This document shows positions 7,464-9,372 of a stretch of DNA of 9,372 bases, piece after piece (within the stretch, counting starts at the first letter, position 1; every line of letters starts with the position of its first letter). The notes beneath the pieces were generated by a model, which saw only the letters and a program-made list of their open reading frames with translations, made no database searches and had not been told where the DNA came from. Position numbers and translations under genes: made by a program. The stretch is from an uncultured Eubacteriales bacterium. Its GTDB lineage: Bacteria; Bacillota_I; Bacilli_A; RF39; UBA660. The stretch lies in the NCBI GenBank assembly GCA_900313345.1, contig OMQW01000037.1, positions 1 through 9,372 of the forward strand, read 5' to 3'.

Positions 7464-9275
7464 ATGAAAAAGAATGCATTTACTTTAATTGAATTGTTAG
7501 CTACTATTACAATAATAGGAATACTTACTGGTACTGCAATACCTGCAACTGGTACTATTCTTAGTAAAAATAGAAGTGATTATTGTAATTCTAATATTAG
7601 TTTAATTATTACTAGTGCAAGAGATTATTTTAAAGATAATTATTCTTTACTCCCTAAAACAGTTGGAGAAAAAAGCGAGGTATCTTTAAAAAAATTAATA
7701 GATGAAAAATATATAAGTAATATATATGATTATAATAAAAAAGAAATGAATTATCTAAATAGCAAAGTATTAGTTGTTAAATCAACTAATACTAACTATG
7801 AATATTCATATGGTCTTGATTATGGTGACTGTAATAGTTATATTGAAAATAATTTATTTCAAGTAAAAGATACTAAAACTGATATTATTTATACACCTGA
7901 TAGTGGAAAAAATTCTAATAATAAAGATATTAATGTTACTATTAAATTTATTGATAATGATGTTAGAGTATTAAGTTATAAATATGAAATTTATAAAGTT
8001 AATGGTAATGAGAATTTATTAATTGGTGGGGTTACTAATTATAAAGAATATAAAGATAAAGATATTCATGTTAAATTAAATAGTAAGGGTACTTATTTTA
8101 TTAAAACTTATGTTATTAATGCTGATGGTAATTTAAGTACTAAAGTTAGTAATAAATATATTTTGGATTATAAGATAGATATAACAAGTGAAGGATATTG
8201 TAATCCAGATACTACTGTTTCATTAGTTTCGAATAAAAAAGAAAATACATGGCTTAATGGTAATTTTAATTTTGACATTAAAAAGTTTGGCGCTATTTAT
8301 TCTTATGATGTTATAGTAGAAAAAACAGTAGGTGGTACTAGTAACAAGAGAGTTAATAGTGAAGTTGTTATTAGTAAAGCTACTTCTAACAAATCACTTA
8401 GTTATCCTTCTAGTTTGTCTGCTACTTATAATATAACTATAATTGGTTATGATGAAAATGGTAATTCTTGTAAGTCTAGACCTTATAAGTTTTATCAAGA
8501 TAACATAGCACCTAAATGTACACCTTATACAAATTATCCTGATTGGACAAATAAGACTGTTACATTAAGGGGGGATTGTAATGACTATAGTGATTCATCT
8601 ACTAGTAGTGGTTGTAAGGTTATAAGTGATAACTCTAGTGATCCTACTAGAAATAATTCACCTAAGATTGGAACTTCTGTTTATAAAACTATTACTAATA
8701 ATAAGAATTTTCTTGGTGATGTTTCTCCTGGTGTTATTAGGGATGTAGCCGGTAATATTACTGTTTGTCCTACTAAGTTAGTTAAAATTGATATTACTAG
8801 TCCTTCTATTACTTGTTCTGGGAATACTGGATGGAGTGCAGGTAGTACTAGTGTAACAGTTAGAGCTAAAGATGATTTTAGCGGACTTGCTCAGGATAAA
8901 GATCCAAATGGAACTAAGTATGGTATTACTAGTAACGTTACTTATGATGCCATAGATTTAGCTGGAAATAAGTCTAGTTGTACAGTTAATGTTTCTAGTA
9001 AAAAGCAATATAATTGTCGTTATAGAACTTATAATTATTGTAATTCTAAGAATTCTCAGATTGGTTCTGAAACGATAAGCCCTCAAGGTTGTACTGGTGA
9101 GGGGGGAACGCCTATTACTAATGAAAATGGTTATACAGTTTGTATAGTTGGAGGTCCTCCATGTATTCCTGGTCCTGGTCCTTGGGGTGGCTGGACTGGA
9201 TGGGGCAGTTGTAGTGGATGTAGTGATGATAGTTGTGAGTCTTTAAGTAGAATGCTTTATAAATGTGATAATTAA
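7464..9275 (+). CDS. Large modular type IV pilin-like adhesin, 603 aa (paralog of the upstream gene)
   Basis: This is a tandem paralog of the 628-aa protein with the same layout and long near-identical stretches (for example NSNNKDINVTI, VLSYKYEIYKV, PDWTNKTVTL). The leader is MKKNA, so the cleavage-site residue is Ala5 instead of Gly; F6, E10 and the helix are intact, and the stalk Cys C41 and C123 sit at the same positions. Ala at -1 is known in some natural Gram-positive pseudopilins such as streptococcal ComGC, so processing is still plausible. Ig-like units span about 143-235, 239-345, 346-442 and 443-511. The C-terminus (513-603) diverges from the paralog and then converges again on a Pro-rich PGPGPWGGWTGWG with W574, W577 and W580, followed by CSGCSDDSC and a final Cys. 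It has the strongest ribosome binding site in the operon (AGGAGGT, 7451-7457). Its natural C-terminus is intact despite the insertion sequence 13 bp downstream. Confidence 0.88.
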   Translation: MKKNAFTLIELLATITIIGILTGTAIPATGTILSKNRSDYCNSNISLIITSARDYFKDNYSLLPKTVGEKSEVSLKKLIDEKYISNIYDYNKKEMNYLNSKVLVVKSTNTNYEYSYGLDYGDCNSYIENNLFQVKDTKTDIIYTPDSGKNSNNKDINVTIKFIDNDVRVLSYKYEIYKVNGNENLLIGGVTNYKEYKDKDIHVKLNSKGTYFIKTYVINADGNLSTKVSNKYILDYKIDITSEGYCNPDTTVSLVSNKKENTWLNGNFNFDIKKFGAIYSYDVIVEKTVGGTSNKRVNSEVVISKATSNKSLSYPSSLSATYNITIIGYDENGNSCKSRPYKFYQDNIAPKCTPYTNYPDWTNKTVTLRGDCNDYSDSSTSSGCKVISDNSSDPTRNNSPKIGTSVYKTITNNKNFLGDVSPGVIRDVAGNITVCPTKLVKIDITSPSITCSGNTGWSAGSTSVTVRAKDDFSGLAQDKDPNGTKYGITSNVTYDAIDLAGNKSSCTVNVSSKKQYNCRYRTYNYCNSKNSQIGSETISPQGCTGEGGTPITNENGYTVCIVGGPPCIPGPGPWGGWTGWGSCSGCSDDSCESLSRMLYKCDN

Positions 9276-9285
9276 AAAGTTAGAG

Positions 9286-9340
9286 TTTTGATATGAACCC
9301 CGTTTCTTGGACATAGAAACGAGGTTTTTATATGTCAAAA
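9286..9340 (+). promoter_or_regulatory. Long hairpin sequestering the transposase ribosome binding site and start codon
   Basis: The inner stem pairs AACCCCGTTTCT (9296-9307) with AGAAACGAGGTT (9315-9326), with one C-A mismatch and a 7-nt loop. An outer stem pairs TTTTGATAT (9286-9294) with ATGTCAAAA (9332-9340), with one G-U pair. The inner right arm contains the GAGG ribosome binding site (9321-9324) and the outer right arm contains the ATG (9332-9334). RNA entering from the pilin operon would fold and hide both. The outer arm starts three bases outside the proposed IS end, so part of the pairing depends on the insertion site. The TTTTT after the inner stem may also terminate pilin-operon transcription. 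Confidence 0.55.
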
Positions 9341-9372
9341 TTAACTTACGAAGATAGAGTTGAAATATATAA
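9289..9372 (+). mobile_element. Left end of an IS3-family-like insertion sequence (truncated by window edge)
   Basis: The segment starts TGATATGAACCCC and continues TTGGACA, matching the general look of IS3-family (IS150-like) left ends: a TG start, an ACCCC block, a TTGGACA block, and a G-rich ribosome binding site before orfA. It is followed directly by an orfA-like start. The right end and any target duplication lie outside the window, so the boundary at 9289 is inferred from the TG and family resemblance. Confidence 0.6.
9332..9372 (+). CDS. Transposase orfA-like protein, 3' partial (first 13 residues)
   Basis: The visible start reads MSKLTYEDRVEIY and remains open at the window edge. 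This N-terminus is typical of IS3-family OrfA (helix-turn-helix, insE/IS150-type) proteins, which bind the IS ends and, through a programmed frameshift, form the OrfAB transposase. A GAGG ribosome binding site is seven bases upstream. Thirteen residues are too few for proof, but together with the IS-like upstream end the call is reasonable. IS30-type transposases can begin similarly. Confidence 0.55.
   Translation, partial: MSKLTYEDRVEIY

Noticed and set aside
5559..9275. Array of short repeats or CRISPR in the pilin genes
   Set aside because: Repeated DNA here is explained by gene duplication and Ig-like protein repeats; there are no regularly spaced identical direct repeats.

Overview
This is a very AT-rich bacterial window, with runs of A/T codons and AGGAGG-type ribosome binding sites. 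Genes are read with TGG for every one of the roughly 21 Trp codons, and TAA is the usual stop. The left third carries sporulation-type genes in an order resembling the Bacillus lonA ... spoVID-ysxE region. The right two thirds carry Gram-positive-style type IV prepilins. Together these point to a low-GC Bacillota lineage, possibly an uncultivated gut member of the Bacilli/Erysipelotrichia/Mollicutes-related group (RF39-like). The lineage is inferred from gene style, not proven.

Left block (1-4352, + strand): the 3' nine-tenths of an ATP-dependent Lon protease (5' end outside the window); an unrecognised 218-aa protein whose stop codon lies inside a terminator hairpin; a SpoVID-like protein (N-terminal SPOCS-like region, acidic linker, C-terminal LysM); and, overlapping it by 17 bp, a CotS/YsxE-like degenerate kinase-fold protein. 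A small Cys-rich two-helix membrane protein on the - strand (4311-4523) converges on this block.

Right block (4611-9275, + strand): four prepilin-type copies in a row. The first is a pseudogene with a stop codon at the prepilin peptidase cleavage position, a frameshifted segment and a lost 3' end. An extended -10 promoter in its tail appears to drive a compact three-gene operon: a 144-aa simple pilin, then two large paralogous pilins (628 and 603 aa). The large pilins have a pilin stalk, several Ig-like extracellular repeats, and a Cys/Trp-rich C-terminus with tandem WxxW motifs reminiscent of thrombospondin type 1 repeats. They look like display or adhesion subunits of a type IV filament. 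The assembly ATPase, platform protein and prepilin peptidase are not in the window.

Right edge (9289-9372): the left end of an IS3-family-like insertion sequence sits 13 bp after the last pilin stop. It has a TG-starting terminal sequence, a long hairpin that would sequester the transposase ribosome binding site and start codon in read-through RNA, and the first 13 codons of an orfA-like transposase.
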